64,000 nt of DNA, from contig NZ_RBAM01000004.1 in NCBI RefSeq assembly GCF_003626645.1, positions 186,001 through 250,000 on the forward strand, written 5' to 3'. The notes beneath the pieces are model-generated. The model did no database searches, had not been told where the DNA came from, and saw only the letters and a list, made by a program, of their open reading frames with translations. Below are positions 44,092-58,958 of the stretch, piece by piece. Origin of the DNA: Streptomyces klenkii (GTDB taxonomy: Bacteria > Actinomycetota > Actinomycetes > Streptomycetales > Streptomycetaceae). The position numbers and the translations under genes are program-made. Every line of letters starts with the position of its first letter. The stretch's first letter is position 1.

Positions 44092-44769
44092 GTGACCCGC
44101 AAGGACAGCGTGCGCGCCGCGACCAGCACGGCGAAGGACAGTGTCCGGCACGCCGCGGAAGTGGTGGCGCCGTACGCCGGCACGGCCAAGGACGCGGCCG
44201 TGCACTACGCGCATGAGGCCCGGACACGGCTGGCGCCCAAGGTCGCGGAGGCCGCGCACCAGGCCGCGCACCAGGCCCGCTCCCAGTACGACGCACATCT
44301 CCATCCCCGGATCGAGCACGCCCGCGGCGCCCTGCCCCCGAAGATCGACCAGGCCGCCGTGCGCGCCCGCACGGCCGTCGAGCCGGTCCGGGACGAGGCC
44401 GTCGCCCGGAGCGCCGCCGCCCTCGCGGCACTGCGCGGGCAGGTGACCCCGAAAGAGATCGAGAAGCTGGTCGCCCGGCGCGACCGGCGGTGCCGGGCGG
44501 GACGGGCGCTCCGCCGCTTCGCGGTGATCGGCCTGCTCGCCGGCGGGGCGTACGCGGCCTGGAAGTGGTGGGACAAGCAGGCCAATCCGGACTGGCTCGT
44601 CGAGCCGCCCGAGGCCACGGAGGTCCGGGACCGGCCCCCGCTGACGTCGGTCGACGGCACGGGCCCGGAGAGCGCGTCCTCGCCGCTCGACCCGGAGGTC
44701 CAGGCCAAGCAGGCCGAGGCGGAGTCCTCCCCGGAGAACAACGACGGCCCGGGCGAGCGCCCGTACTGA
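44092..44769 (+). CDS. DUF5324 family membrane-tethered protein
   Basis: The product is a 225-residue protein of unknown function. The N-terminal 135 residues are Ala/His/Arg-rich helices with repeated TAKDSVRHAAE-type units (apolipoprotein-like). A single membrane helix (AVIGLLAGGAYAAWKWW) lies at about 142-162, then an acidic Pro/Ser-rich tail. GTG 44092 has a strong GAGGAGGAGG site. It stands alone. I recognise it only as the DUF5324 family common to Streptomyces. Confidence 0.75.
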   Translation: MTRKDSVRAATSTAKDSVRHAAEVVAPYAGTAKDAAVHYAHEARTRLAPKVAEAAHQAAHQARSQYDAHLHPRIEHARGALPPKIDQAAVRARTAVEPVRDEAVARSAAALAALRGQVTPKEIEKLVARRDRRCRAGRALRRFAVIGLLAGGAYAAWKWWDKQANPDWLVEPPEATEVRDRPPLTSVDGTGPESASSPLDPEVQAKQAEAESSPENNDGPGERPY

Positions 44770-45197
44770 CCGCCCGCACCGTCCGCACCATCCGTACAGA
44801 CCGCCTGTACTGACCATCCGTACCGACCCTTCGTAACCCCGCTCCGAACGTCCGCGCCGAGGCCTCCGGGCCCCGGCGCGGACGTATTTGTTTCCGGAAG
44901 CGGAATCCATCACTCAAATAACGGCATCGGTTACCCGCGGGATATCGCCATTCCTTTTCGGAAAAACCGACGGTAGAGTCTGTGAGGGGCGATTGACGGG
45001 GTCATGCCCCGCCCTCACCTTCGTTTCCACGGGCGGCCGCCCGCCCCTGGCCCGCTGCCCCAGGGCCTGAGATCCGGCTGCCCAGGGCGTGCGGCGCCCG
45101 ACAACAAAGAAATACGAACTTTAAATCAATGTGAAATCCCCCCGGTTATGCGGCGGCGAATCAGGCACCCCCCACCAAGCCGACGACGGAGAAGAAA
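44770..45197. other. AT-richer intergenic region upstream of the LuxR-like regulator
   Basis: No gene is supported. The stretch 44880-44980 and the 60 bp before the next gene are clearly richer in A and T than the rest. A TAGAGT hexamer at 44974-44979 could be a -10 element, but its -35 partner is not obvious. Short palindromes such as TTCCGGAA (44892-44899 region) occur. Confidence 0.45.
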
Positions 45198-46259
45198 ATG
45201 GATAAAACCGCTACGGAGGTGCCGCAGCTGTCGCCTCTCAGCGACCTCCATGTGCTGCTCTACCGCATGGCGCTCGAGCAGGGCAGGCTCCGGCCGAAGG
45301 CGGCCGCCCACCGCTTGGACGTGCCGCGCGCCGTCGTCCGCGCCGCCGTGGACGACCTCTCCCGGCTGCACCTGCTGCGCCCCGCCGAGGAGGCGCCCGA
45401 CGCCGCCCGGCCCACCGGGGAGCTCGCCGGCGGTGCCGGCCGCGACACCGAGTACGCCGCCCGCAACCCCGACGTCGCCGTCACCCACGTGACCGGCCCC
45501 ATCGAGGCGCGGATCCAGCAGCTGCACCGCGAATCCGAGCGGATGAGCAGTCATGTGCTGGCCATGAAGCCGGTGTTCGAGGAGTCCTGGCACGGCCACT
45601 TCACCCGGACCCCCATCGAGTACCTGACCCTCCCGGACGCCATCCGCTCCGCCCTCGAACGCCTCTCCGCCACCGCCCGTACGGAGGTCGCCGCCGCCCA
45701 CCCCGACGTGCCGGACCCCGCGGCCCTGGAGGAGGGGCTGCAACGCACCACCGAGCTGACCGCCCGCGGCGTGCTCGTGCGGACCCTCTACCCCCACTCC
45801 GTCCTCACCCACGCCCACGTGCAGCAGCACCTGGGCCGGATGGCGGAGCTCGGCGCCCGGGTCCGCACCACCGCCCACGTGCCCGACCGGGTCCTCATCT
45901 TCGACGCCGGCACCGCCGTCCTCGCCGACCACGGCAGCTCCCCCGGCGACGGCAAGGGCGCCCTCGCCGTCCGCGACCCCTCGCTCGTGCGCTTCCTCTA
46001 CCGGTCCTGGGAGAGCGCCTGGGAGTCCGCGCGGCCCTTCACCGGATCCGGCGACGACGGATCGGCCAAGGACGAACTGCGCCGGTCGATCCTCGAACTC
46101 CTGGAGTCCGGCATGAAGGACGGCATGGCGGCCCGCCGGCTCGCCATGTCCGTCACCACCTACCGGCGCCACGTCACCGAACTGCTCGCCGAGCTCGGCG
46201 CCCAAAGCCGTTTCCAGGCGGGAAGCTACGCCCGCCGCGCGGGCTTACTGGACGACTGA
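45198..46259 (+). CDS. LuxR-type helix-turn-helix regulator with TrmB-like N-terminus; TTA codon
   Basis: The product is a 353-residue cytoplasmic regulator. The N-terminal winged helix (about 14-60, YRMALEQGRLRPKAAAHRLDVPRAVVRAAVDDLSRLHLL) resembles TrmB-type domains. A central effector-like region follows. The C-terminus (about 296-345) is a LuxR-type helix-turn-helix: ILELLESGMKDGMAARRLAMSVTTYRRHVTELLAELGAQSRFQAG. Leu350, four codons from the end, is TTA (46245-46247), suggesting bldA dependence. GGAGAAGAAA precedes the ATG. Such proteins often sit in secondary metabolism clusters, but this one is near the origin. Targets are unknown. Confidence 0.78.
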   Translation: MDKTATEVPQLSPLSDLHVLLYRMALEQGRLRPKAAAHRLDVPRAVVRAAVDDLSRLHLLRPAEEAPDAARPTGELAGGAGRDTEYAARNPDVAVTHVTGPIEARIQQLHRESERMSSHVLAMKPVFEESWHGHFTRTPIEYLTLPDAIRSALERLSATARTEVAAAHPDVPDPAALEEGLQRTTELTARGVLVRTLYPHSVLTHAHVQQHLGRMAELGARVRTTAHVPDRVLIFDAGTAVLADHGSSPGDGKGALAVRDPSLVRFLYRSWESAWESARPFTGSGDDGSAKDELRRSILELLESGMKDGMAARRLAMSVTTYRRHVTELLAELGAQSRFQAGSYARRAGLLDD

Positions 46260-46305
46260 CGCGCACGGCCCCACGGGCCGCACGAGCACGCCACCACACC
46301 ACGAA

Positions 46306-46347
46306 AAATCCCCTCCGCCTTGCGTTTCCGCAGGTCAAAGGGGATTT
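46306..46347. terminator. Hairpin between regulator and tRNA-Ala
   Basis: AAATCCCCT (46306-46314) pairs perfectly with AGGGGATTT (46339-46347), with a 24-base loop and T-rich edges on both strands. It can serve both the tRNA and the convergent regulator. Confidence 0.7.
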
Positions 46348-46351
46348 CTTG

Positions 46352-46424
46352 TGGAGCCTAGGGGAGTCGAACCCCTGACATCTGCCATGCAAAGACAGCG
46401 CTCTACCAACTGAGCTAAGGCCCC
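46352..46424 (-). tRNA. tRNA-Ala (anticodon TGC)
   Basis: The minus strand begins GGGGCCTTAGCTCAGTTGGT and folds as a cloverleaf with acceptor GGGGCCT/AGGCTCC, anticodon stem CTGTC/GGCAG and loop TTTGCAT. The 73-nt gene does not encode CCA in full. Confidence 0.97.
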
Positions 46425-46542
46425 GTCGCCGACCAGACTACCCGGTGCCCGCGGTGTTTTCCGACCGGGTATCGCCGGGGCCCAGCACTCTCCGTAGGAT
46501 GCACCGCAAGATTCGCTGAAGCGAAGCGAAGGGGAGAGCGAG

Positions 46543-47088
46543 ATGGACGCAGCACAGCAGGAAGCCACCGCCCGCGCGCGGGAGCTGCAGCGTAGCTGGT
46601 ACGGAGAGCCGCTGGGGGCGCTCTTCCGGCGGCTCATCGACGACCTCGGCCTCAACCAGGCCCGGCTCGCCTCCGTGCTCGGCCTGTCGGCGCCCATGCT
46701 CTCCCAGCTGATGAGCGGCCAGCGCGCGAAGATCGGCAACCCCGCGGTCGTCCAACGAGTCCAGGCGCTTCAGGAGCTCTCCCGCCAGGTCGCCGACGGC
46801 ACCGTGAGCGCCGCCGAGGCGGCCGACCGGATGGAGGAGGTCAAGAAGAGCTCGGGCGGCTCCGTCCTCAACTCCACGCAGACGACGGCCAGCAGTGGTG
46901 CGCCGACCGTGCGCCGGGTGGTCCGCGAGATCCAGTCGCTGCTGCGCTCCGTCGCCGGCGCGGGCGACATCATCGAGGCCGCGCAGAGCCTGGCTCCCAC
47001 GCATCCCGAACTCGCCGAGTTCCTGCGGGTGTACGGCGCGGGGCGGACCGCCGAGGCGGTCGCGCACTACGAGGCCCACCAGAGCTGA
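46543..47088 (+). CDS. XRE-like DNA-binding protein upstream of a kinase gene
   Basis: The product is a 181-residue protein with an N-terminal Cro/C1-type helix-turn-helix (LFRRLIDDLGLNQARLASVLGLSAPMLSQLMSGQRAKIGNPAVVQRVQAL, about 28-75). A helical region with an Ala/Glu-rich VADGTVSAAEAADRMEEVKK segment follows, then a C-terminal helical bundle ending YEAHQS. ATG 46543 has GGGGAGAGCGAG upstream. It is followed 13 bp later by a Ser/Thr kinase gene, so it may be the kinase's substrate or effector. Function is inferred from context only. Confidence 0.8.
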   Translation: MDAAQQEATARARELQRSWYGEPLGALFRRLIDDLGLNQARLASVLGLSAPMLSQLMSGQRAKIGNPAVVQRVQALQELSRQVADGTVSAAEAADRMEEVKKSSGGSVLNSTQTTASSGAPTVRRVVREIQSLLRSVAGAGDIIEAAQSLAPTHPELAEFLRVYGAGRTAEAVAHYEAHQS

Positions 47089-47101
47089 CCGCGCGCACGC
47101 G

Positions 47102-48286
47102 ATGGGTGAGCTCTTCGCCGGGCGCTACGAGCTGGTGGACCCGATCGGCCGGGGCGGGGTGGGGGCCGTCTGGCGTGCCTGGGACCGGCGCCGGCGCCGC
47201 TACGTGGCGGCCAAGGTCCTCCAGCAGAGCGACGCCCACACCCTGCTGAGGTTCGTCCGCGAGCAGGGCTTACGGATCGACCACCCGCACGTGGTCGCGC
47301 CGATGAGCTGGGCCGCCGACGACGACAAGGTGCTGTTCACCATGGACGTGGTGAGCGGCGGCTCCCTCGCCCATCTCATCGGCGACTACGGGCCCTTGCC
47401 GCCGTCCTACGTGTGCGTCCTGCTGGACCAGCTGCTGTCCGGCCTCGCGGCGGTGCACGCCGAAGGCGTGGTCCACCGGGACATCAAGCCCGCGAACGTC
47501 CTCCTGGAAGCGACCGGCACCGGCCGGCCCCACGTCCGCCTCTCCGACTTCGGCATCGCCATGCGGAAGGGGGAGCCCCGCCTCACGGACGCCAACTACG
47601 TCATGGGCACCCCCGGTTATTTCGCGCCGGAGCAAATGCTGGGCGACGAGCCCGATTTCCCCGCCGACCTCTACGCCGTCGGCCTCACCGCGCTGTATCT
47701 CCTCACCGGCCGCAAACCCGACGCCGAGGCGCTCGTGGAGCGCTTCACCGAGCACGGCACGCCCGGAGCTCCGGAAGAGGTCCCCGAGCCCCTCTGGCAC
47801 GTGATTGCGGGCCTCCTGCAACCCGATCCGGGGCTGCGCTTCCGTACGGCCACGGGCGCGCGCAAGGCCCTTGCGGCGGCCGTGGAGATGCTGGGCGCCC
47901 CCGCCGCGGACGAGGAGCCCATCGAGGTCTTCGACCAGCTCGGGCCGCTGCCCGCGGGGTTCGGCCCGGACGGCCCGCAGCACCCTGCCGCGCCGGTACC
48001 GCCGCCCCTGCCGGCCTATCCGCCGCACCCGGCGCCGCAAGCCCCGCACCCGGGGCCGCAAGCCCCGCAAATCCTGCAAGCCCCGCAACCGCCCGCCCCA
48101 CCGGCTCCTCCGGCCTATCCGGCTCCCCCGGCCCATCCGTTCACGCGCGTCTACACGGCCCCCCAGCCCGTACGGAACCCCGCTCCTGAACGGCAGCCCG
48201 GCCCGCCCGCCAAGGTGGCCGTCCCCGTGCTGATCGTCGCGCTGATCTGCCTGGGAATCGGCTTCTGGGCGCTCACCTCCGCCTAG
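47102..48286 (+). CDS. Ser/Thr protein kinase without sensor domain; TTA codon
   Basis: The product is a 394-residue membrane kinase. The P-loop is IGRGGVGAVW, catalytic Lys38 in AAKVL, HRDIKPANV (Asp127) and DFGIA (Asp149). The activation segment contains GTPGYFAPEQ. After about residue 265 a Pro/Ala-rich linker leads to one C-terminal helix (VAVPVLIVALICLGIGFWAL) that ends the protein, so there is no extracellular sensor. Leu57 in the kinase N-lobe is encoded by TTA (47270-47272), making translation bldA dependent. The XRE protein gene is 13 bp upstream and likely co-transcribed. Confidence 0.87.
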   Translation: MGELFAGRYELVDPIGRGGVGAVWRAWDRRRRRYVAAKVLQQSDAHTLLRFVREQGLRIDHPHVVAPMSWAADDDKVLFTMDVVSGGSLAHLIGDYGPLPPSYVCVLLDQLLSGLAAVHAEGVVHRDIKPANVLLEATGTGRPHVRLSDFGIAMRKGEPRLTDANYVMGTPGYFAPEQMLGDEPDFPADLYAVGLTALYLLTGRKPDAEALVERFTEHGTPGAPEEVPEPLWHVIAGLLQPDPGLRFRTATGARKALAAAVEMLGAPAADEEPIEVFDQLGPLPAGFGPDGPQHPAAPVPPPLPAYPPHPAPQAPHPGPQAPQILQAPQPPAPPAPPAYPAPPAHPFTRVYTAPQPVRNPAPERQPGPPAKVAVPVLIVALICLGIGFWALTSA

Positions 48287-48334
48287 CCTGCCACCCAGGT
48301 TGCTCCCGCAAATAAATCATTTGCGTATGAAAAC

Positions 48335-48369
48335 AGCAGGGCCCCGGCCGTGTCGGCCGGGGCCCTGCT
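48335..48369. terminator. Hairpin between kinase and DLW-39 gene
   Basis: AGCAGGGCCCCGGCC pairs perfectly with GGCCGGGGCCCTGCT around a GTGTC loop, between the convergent kinase and DLW-39 genes. Confidence 0.88.
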
Positions 48370-48384
48370 CAGGACTCGTTTGTC

Positions 48385-48519
48385 TCACACACCCGAACCT
48401 GCGGGCACGGAGTCGGTCGCCTCCGTCCACAGGTCCTGCTCGGCGCGATCCGCCTGGATCTGGCGGTACACGAGGAGCCCGCCGATGGCGGCCAGTGCGA
48501 CCAGGAGGAGCTTCTTCAC
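48385..48519 (-). CDS. DLW-39 family small protein (44 aa)
   Basis: This is the small conserved actinobacterial protein named for its length and Asp-Leu-Trp motif. The translation starts VKKLLLVALAAIGGLLVYRQ, with a short hydrophobic helix, and contains AEQDLWTEATD. GTG 48519 follows a GAGG site at 8 bases. It sits between a terminator and tRNA-Ile in the same order as in other actinobacteria (gyrA, DUF3566, tRNA-Ile, DLW-39). It is probably membrane-inserted; function is unknown. Confidence 0.85.
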   Translation of the reverse strand: MKKLLLVALAAIGGLLVYRQIQADRAEQDLWTEATDSVPAGSGV

Positions 48520-48658
48520 CGCGCGACCTCGTCTTTCCTTGACGTAAGGGGACCTCTGGTGGCCGATGATACACACCGGCCGATACCGATCGGTGACCTG
48601 TGCGGCGCCCGCTTCCGCCGGGCGGCCGCGGACCCAACTCCCCACCTGGGGAAAACAG

Positions 48659-48695
48659 ATCGGCCCGGGCGGAGAAAATCTCCGTCCGGGCCGAT
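48659..48695. terminator. Hairpin downstream of tRNA-Ile
   Basis: ATCGGCCCGGGCGGAGA and TCTCCGTCCGGGCCGAT form a stem with one G-U pair around an AAA loop, directly after the tRNA on the minus strand. Confidence 0.8.
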
Positions 48696-48702
48696 CGTGC
48701 GG

Positions 48703-48776
48703 TGGGGCTAACAGGACTTGAACCTGTGGCCTCTTCCTTATCAGGGAAGCGCTCTAACCGTCTGAGCTATAGCCCC
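48703..48776 (-). tRNA. tRNA-Ile (anticodon GAT)
   Basis: The minus strand begins GGGGCTATAGCTCAGACGGT and folds as a cloverleaf with anticodon stem CTTCC/GGAAG and loop CTGATAA. The 74-nt gene does not encode CCA in full. Its position after gyrA-DUF3566 is conserved. Confidence 0.97.
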
Positions 48777-48847
48777 GCGCGACACCGAAAGATTAGCGCA
48801 CTTGGGGCCCAGTCCCAAAATCCGGTCCGCCGGGCCCCTGCGCACGG

Positions 48848-49960
48848 CTATTCGTCCTCGGCGAGGGTCAGCTCCACGCCGCCCACGAAGCCCGCCGAGA
48901 GGTTGTAGACGAAGGCCCCCAGGGTGGCCAGCGCGGTCGCCAGGACCACGTTGATCACCGCGATGACCGAGGTGAAGAGCAGCACCCGGGGAAGCGACAG
49001 GAACGACTGGAGGTCGAAGCCGCCGCCGTCGCTGGAGGTCGTGGCGTCGCTGATCGTCCCGCCGACGGTCGAGAAGACGCCCATGGCGTCCATGACCGTC
49101 CACAGCACGGCCGCCGCGACGATCGTGCAGATGCCCAGCGCGATCGACAGCAGGAAGCTGACCTTCATCACCGACCACGGGTCGGCCTTGGCCACCCGCA
49201 GCCGTGCGGTGCGCGTACGGGGCGCGGGGCGCCCTGCCGGGCGGGGCGCGGCAGCGGAGGCCCCGCCGTCCTGCACGGGCTCCTGGCGGGCCGCGGGGCG
49301 CGGCACGGCAGCGCCCGCCCCGGCGGCCTTCTGAGGCTCCTGGCGGGGCGCCTGGGCGCCACCGGAGCCCTTGCCCGCGGCACCCTTCTTGAGGGCACCC
49401 GCGGCGGCCTTGGGGCCGTCCTGGCCGGGGATGCGGGGCGGCGCCTTGACGGCGTTCCGCGGATCGGCCGAGGAGGCCTTCGCCGAACCCTTCGCCGGGC
49501 CGCTCGCAACGGGCTTGCCCCCGTTGCTCCCGGCGCTGCCGCTCCCGCTGCCGTTCCCCGTCTCGTCAGCCACGCTTGCAGCCTTCCCCGCCCCGGCCGC
49601 CTTCACCTCGGCGGAAGGCTCAGTCTTGGAGGTCGCGGCCTTCGCCGCCTTGCCGGACTTCCCGGCGCCGGCGGTGCTCCCGGCCTCGGCCTCGCCCTTG
49701 CCGGACGTCTCCGCCGGCTCGGAGCCGGCCGAACCGGCCGAACCGGCCGCGCCCGCCGAACCCGCCGGAGGCTCGTACGCCTGCGGCGGGTGGTAGGGCT
49801 CCGGCTTGGGCTCCGGCTTCCGGGAGTCCGTCAACGTCCCCCCTCGGGAGCCCGCGTCCGCGGCGGAGCCACGGGCGCCCGCCTCATCGGTAGCAGGTGC
49901 GGCGGAAGTACTGCGCTCGGCACCTGCACCGCTTGCCGCGGCGCCCGTGGCTCGACTCAC
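48848..49960 (-). CDS. DUF3566 membrane protein downstream of gyrA
   Basis: The product has 370 residues. About 260 N-terminal residues are low-complexity (Ala, Gly, Ser, Lys, Pro) and likely disordered. The C-terminal DUF3566 domain has two membrane helices (VSFLLSIALGICTIVAAAVLWTVM and LLFTSVIAVINVVLATALATLGAFVYNLSAGFVGG). GTG 49960 is 3 bases after the gyrA stop, so it is co-transcribed with the gyrase genes. DUF3566 proteins occupy this place across actinobacteria. Function is not established; the length of the disordered arm is greater than in mycobacterial relatives. Confidence 0.87.
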   Translation of the reverse strand: MSRATGAAASGAGAERSTSAAPATDEAGARGSAADAGSRGGTLTDSRKPEPKPEPYHPPQAYEPPAGSAGAAGSAGSAGSEPAETSGKGEAEAGSTAGAGKSGKAAKAATSKTEPSAEVKAAGAGKAASVADETGNGSGSGSAGSNGGKPVASGPAKGSAKASSADPRNAVKAPPRIPGQDGPKAAAGALKKGAAGKGSGGAQAPRQEPQKAAGAGAAVPRPAARQEPVQDGGASAAAPRPAGRPAPRTRTARLRVAKADPWSVMKVSFLLSIALGICTIVAAAVLWTVMDAMGVFSTVGGTISDATTSSDGGGFDLQSFLSLPRVLLFTSVIAVINVVLATALATLGAFVYNLSAGFVGGVELTLAEDE

Positions 49961-49963
49961 GAC

Positions 49964-52594
<2,631 letters not shown>

Positions 52595-52646
52595 GGGTGT
52601 TCAAAGTCCTTTCGCGCTGCGGCTGTCTCGGGGTGGGCCGACAGGC

Positions 52647-55082
<2,436 letters not shown>

Positions 55083-55628
55083 TCAGCCGTACGTGTCGCC
55101 CGGGCCCGTGCTGCCGGGGGCGCGCAGCGAGCCGTAGCGGCGGGCGGGGCCGCCCGGGCCCAGCACCTTGATCGTCCGTACGGTGCCCTGCCCGAGGTCG
55201 TCGTTGAGCCGGGCCACCAGCTGCGGCGCCAGCAGGCGCAGCTGCGTCGCCCACGCCGTCGAGTCGCACTGCACCGTCAGGACGTGCGAGTCCTCGTCGA
55301 AGGTCTGCGGGGTGCAGTGCAGGGCCAGCGCGTCGCCCACGATCTGCGGCCAGCGGCCCATCACCCCGCCCACCGCCGCGGGCTTCTCCCAGCCCCGCTC
55401 GGTGATCAGCCGGTTGATGGCGGCGCCCAGCGGCAGCGGGTCGCGGCCGTCGGCGCGCGCCCCGGAGCGCAGCCCACCGCCGCGGCGCACCTGCTTCTTC
55501 TGCTGGGCCGCAGCGCCCCGCGCCCGCGCCTGCTCCTTGGCCGCGCGCAGCGCGACCCGCGCCAGGTCCACGCCGGAGGACTCGGGCGGCTTCGGGTGCT
55601 CGGAGGACGAGCCGGGGTGCGTGCTCAT
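55083..55628 (-). CDS. dciA: DciA (DUF721) helicase-loader family protein
   Basis: DciA loads or stimulates the replicative helicase DnaB in bacteria lacking DnaC/DnaI. The 181-residue protein has a basic, disordered N-terminal half. The DUF721 core (about 70-160) contains the [18 protein letters not shown] and [30 protein letters not shown] segments. ATG 55628 overlaps the recF stop by four bases. The dnaA-dnaN-recF-dciA-gyrB order is that of other actinobacteria, consistent with a replication role. Confidence 0.92.
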   Translation of the reverse strand: MSTHPGSSSEHPKPPESSGVDLARVALRAAKEQARARGAAAQQKKQVRRGGGLRSGARADGRDPLPLGAAINRLITERGWEKPAAVGGVMGRWPQIVGDALALHCTPQTFDEDSHVLTVQCDSTAWATQLRLLAPQLVARLNDDLGQGTVRTIKVLGPGGPARRYGSLRAPGSTGPGDTYG

Positions 55629-56749
55629 ACGCGCTCGACCTTGCCGTCCGAGACCGCGTACCGGGCGCCGGTGAGGACCTCCGGCACGTCGTCGTCGACC
55701 GCGGCGGTGACCAGCACCTGCTCGCCGTGGGCCACCAGCTCCGCCAGCCGCTCCCGGCGCCGGGCGTCCAGCTCGGCGAAGACGTCGTCCAGGACGAGCA
55801 CCGGCTCGTTGCCCTCGGAGCGCAGCAGCTCGTACGAGGCCAGGCGCAGCGCCAGCGCGTACGACCAGGACTCGCCGTGGCTCGCGTACCCCTTGGCCGG
55901 CAGCTGGCCGAGCCGCAGGAGGAGGTCGTCGCGGTGCGGGCCGACCAGCGTCACGCCCCGCTCGATCTCCTGCTTGCGGGCCTCGGCGAGCGCCGCGAGC
56001 AGCGCCTCGTACAGCTCCTCACGGGTGTGGGCGCCCTCGATGCCGGCCGGGCCGCGGTAGTCGAAGGCGACCGGGCCGCCGCCGGGCGCCAGCTGCTCGT
56101 AGGCCTTGTCGGCGAGCGGGCGCAGGGTCGCGATCAGGTCGAGCCGCTGGGCCAGCAGCTCGGCGCCGGCGCGGGCCAGGTGCTGGTCCCAGATGTCGAG
56201 CGTGGACAGATCCAGGCCGCGACCGCCGTGGCGGCGCGCCATGGCCGCGCTCTTGAGGAGGGTGTTGCGCTGCTTGAGGACCCGCTCGTAGTCGGAGCGG
56301 ACGCCCGCCATGCGCGGGGTGCGCGCGGTGATCAGCTCGTCCAGGAAGCGGCGGCGCTCGCCGGGGTCGCCCTTGACCAGGGCGAGGTCCTCGGGGGCGA
56401 ACAGCACGGTGCGCACGATGCCGAGCACGTCGCGCGGTCTGACCTGGGACGATCTATTGATCCGGGCCCGGTTGGCGCGGCCCGGGTTGAGCTCCAGCTC
56501 GATCAGCTGCTGCCGCTCGTCCTGGACCACCGCGGCCCGTATGACGGCGCGCTCGGCGCCCATCCGGACCAGCGGGGCGTCGGAGGAGACCCGGTGGCTG
56601 CCGAGGGTGGCCAGATAGCCGACCGCCTCGACGAGATTGGTCTTGCCCTGGCCGTTCGGGCCCACGAACGCCGTGACGCCCGGGTCGAGGGAGACCTCGG
56701 CCCGGGCGTACGAGCGGAAGTCGGCCAGCGACAGATGCGTGACATGCAT
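55625..56749 (-). CDS. recF: DNA replication and repair protein RecF
   Basis: This is an SMC-like ATPase (374 aa) that helps load RecA at single-strand gaps. The Walker A is [10 protein letters not shown], the signature region is [19 protein letters not shown], and Walker B is [19 protein letters not shown]. The N-terminus [19 protein letters not shown] is typical. AGAGG precedes ATG 56749. It is coupled to dciA by a four-base overlap and separated from gnd by 71 bp. Confidence 0.96.
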   Translation of the reverse strand: MHVTHLSLADFRSYARAEVSLDPGVTAFVGPNGQGKTNLVEAVGYLATLGSHRVSSDAPLVRMGAERAVIRAAVVQDERQQLIELELNPGRANRARINRSSQVRPRDVLGIVRTVLFAPEDLALVKGDPGERRRFLDELITARTPRMAGVRSDYERVLKQRNTLLKSAAMARRHGGRGLDLSTLDIWDQHLARAGAELLAQRLDLIATLRPLADKAYEQLAPGGGPVAFDYRGPAGIEGAHTREELYEALLAALAEARKQEIERGVTLVGPHRDDLLLRLGQLPAKGYASHGESWSYALALRLASYELLRSEGNEPVLVLDDVFAELDARRRERLAELVAHGEQVLVTAAVDDDVPEVLTGARYAVSDGKVERV

Positions 56750-56820
56750 GGTGCGCCGACCTCTTCCGCTGTGTACTACTCGTCCTGCTGGTGATGCAGT
56801 TACTGCTGTGGTGCCTGTTA

Positions 56821-57696
<876 letters not shown>

Positions 57697-57771
57697 GGGT
57701 GATCCTCTATGCCTTGAGTGGGTTCGTACCTGGGTCCGAGCCTACGCCGGGCAGGCGCTGCACACCTGTGG

Positions 57772-57805
57772 GGCGGGGGCGCTCAAAAGGCTGTGTGCCC
57801 CCGCC
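57772..57805. terminator. Hairpin downstream of dnaN
   Basis: GGCGGGGGC (57772-57780) pairs perfectly with GCCCCCGCC (57797-57805) with a 16-base loop. It lies about 23 bp after the dnaN stop on the minus strand. Confidence 0.7.
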
Positions 57806-57827
57806 GCGGCCGATCCCGTCAGCTGCG

Positions 57828-58958
57828 TCAGCCGGACAGGCGAACCGGCATGATCAGGTACTTGTACGCGTCGTCCGCCTCGGCGTCGACGGCGGGCTTG
57901 CCGCTCAGCAGCGCCGGCTTCGTCGACGTCGTGAAGGACAGCTGCGCGACCGGGGAGTCGATCGCCGACAGGCCCTCCAGCAGGAAGCCGGGGTTGAACG
58001 CGATCGAGATGTCGTCGCCGTCGAGCTGGGCGTCGACGCGCTCCACAGCCTGTGCATCGTCGCTGGAGCCGGCCTCCAGGATCAGCACGCCCTGCTCGAA
58101 GCTCAGCCGCACCGGGGTGTTCCGCTCGGCAACCAGCGCCACGCGCTTGACGGCCTCGACGAACGGCGCGGTCTCGATGACGGCGACCGAGTTGAACTCG
58201 GTGGGGAAGAGCGTGCGGTACTTCGGCAGGTCGCCCTCGAGCAGCCGCGTGGTGGTGCGGCGGCCGGCGCCCTCGAAGCCGATCAGGCCCTCGCCCGCAC
58301 CGGAGCCGGACAGGGCGATCGAGACGGAGTCGCCGCCGCTGAGGGACTTGGCGGTGTCCAGCAGGGTCTTGGCGGGGACCAGGGCGACCGCGGAGATGTC
58401 CGGGGTCTCGGGCTTCCACATGAACTCGCGGACCGCGAAGCGGTAGCGGTCGGTGGAGGCCAGGGTGACGGTGTCGCCCTCGATCTCGATGCGGACACCG
58501 GTGAGCACCGGCAGCGTGTCGTCACGGCCGGCGGCGATGGCGACCTGCGCGGCGGCGGCGGCGAAGACCTCGGCGGGGACGGTGCCCGTGGCGGTGGGCA
58601 TCTGCGGCAGCGCCGGGTACTCCTCCACAGGCAGGGTGTGGAGTGTGAATCGCGAAGAGCCGCAGACCACGGTGACGCGCACACCATCGGTGGAGATTTC
58701 CACAGGCCTGTTGGGAAGTGCGCGGCAGATGTCGGCGAGGAGGCGGCCGGAGACGAGGACGGTGCCGTCCTCCTCCACATCGGCGTCGACCGAGACGCGG
58801 GCGGAGACCTCGTAGTCGAAGCCGGACAGGCTCAGGGAGCCGTCCTCGGCCTTCAGCAGCAGGCCCGCGAGGACGGGCACCGGCGGACGGGCCGGGAGGC
58901 TGCGGGCCGCCCAGGCCACTGCCTCCGCGAGTACATCGCGCTCCACCCGGATCTTCAC
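57828..58958 (-). CDS. dnaN: DNA polymerase III sliding clamp (beta subunit)
   Basis: This is the ring-shaped processivity clamp (376 aa) that tethers DNA polymerase III. It begins VKIRVERDVLAEAVAWAARSLPARPPVPVLAGLLL. The three-fold repeated domains are visible, with SGFDYEVSARV in domain 1, TDRYRFAVREF in domain 2, and a C-terminal YLIMPVRLSG, the PMRL-like motif of the peptide-binding pocket (here PVRL). GTG 58958 follows AGGAGG by 9 bases. The frame stays open across oriC upstream, but this is not coding. Confidence 0.98.
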   Translation of the reverse strand: MKIRVERDVLAEAVAWAARSLPARPPVPVLAGLLLKAEDGSLSLSGFDYEVSARVSVDADVEEDGTVLVSGRLLADICRALPNRPVEISTDGVRVTVVCGSSRFTLHTLPVEEYPALPQMPTATGTVPAEVFAAAAAQVAIAAGRDDTLPVLTGVRIEIEGDTVTLASTDRYRFAVREFMWKPETPDISAVALVPAKTLLDTAKSLSGGDSVSIALSGSGAGEGLIGFEGAGRRTTTRLLEGDLPKYRTLFPTEFNSVAVIETAPFVEAVKRVALVAERNTPVRLSFEQGVLILEAGSSDDAQAVERVDAQLDGDDISIAFNPGFLLEGLSAIDSPVAQLSFTTSTKPALLSGKPAVDAEADDAYKYLIMPVRLSG

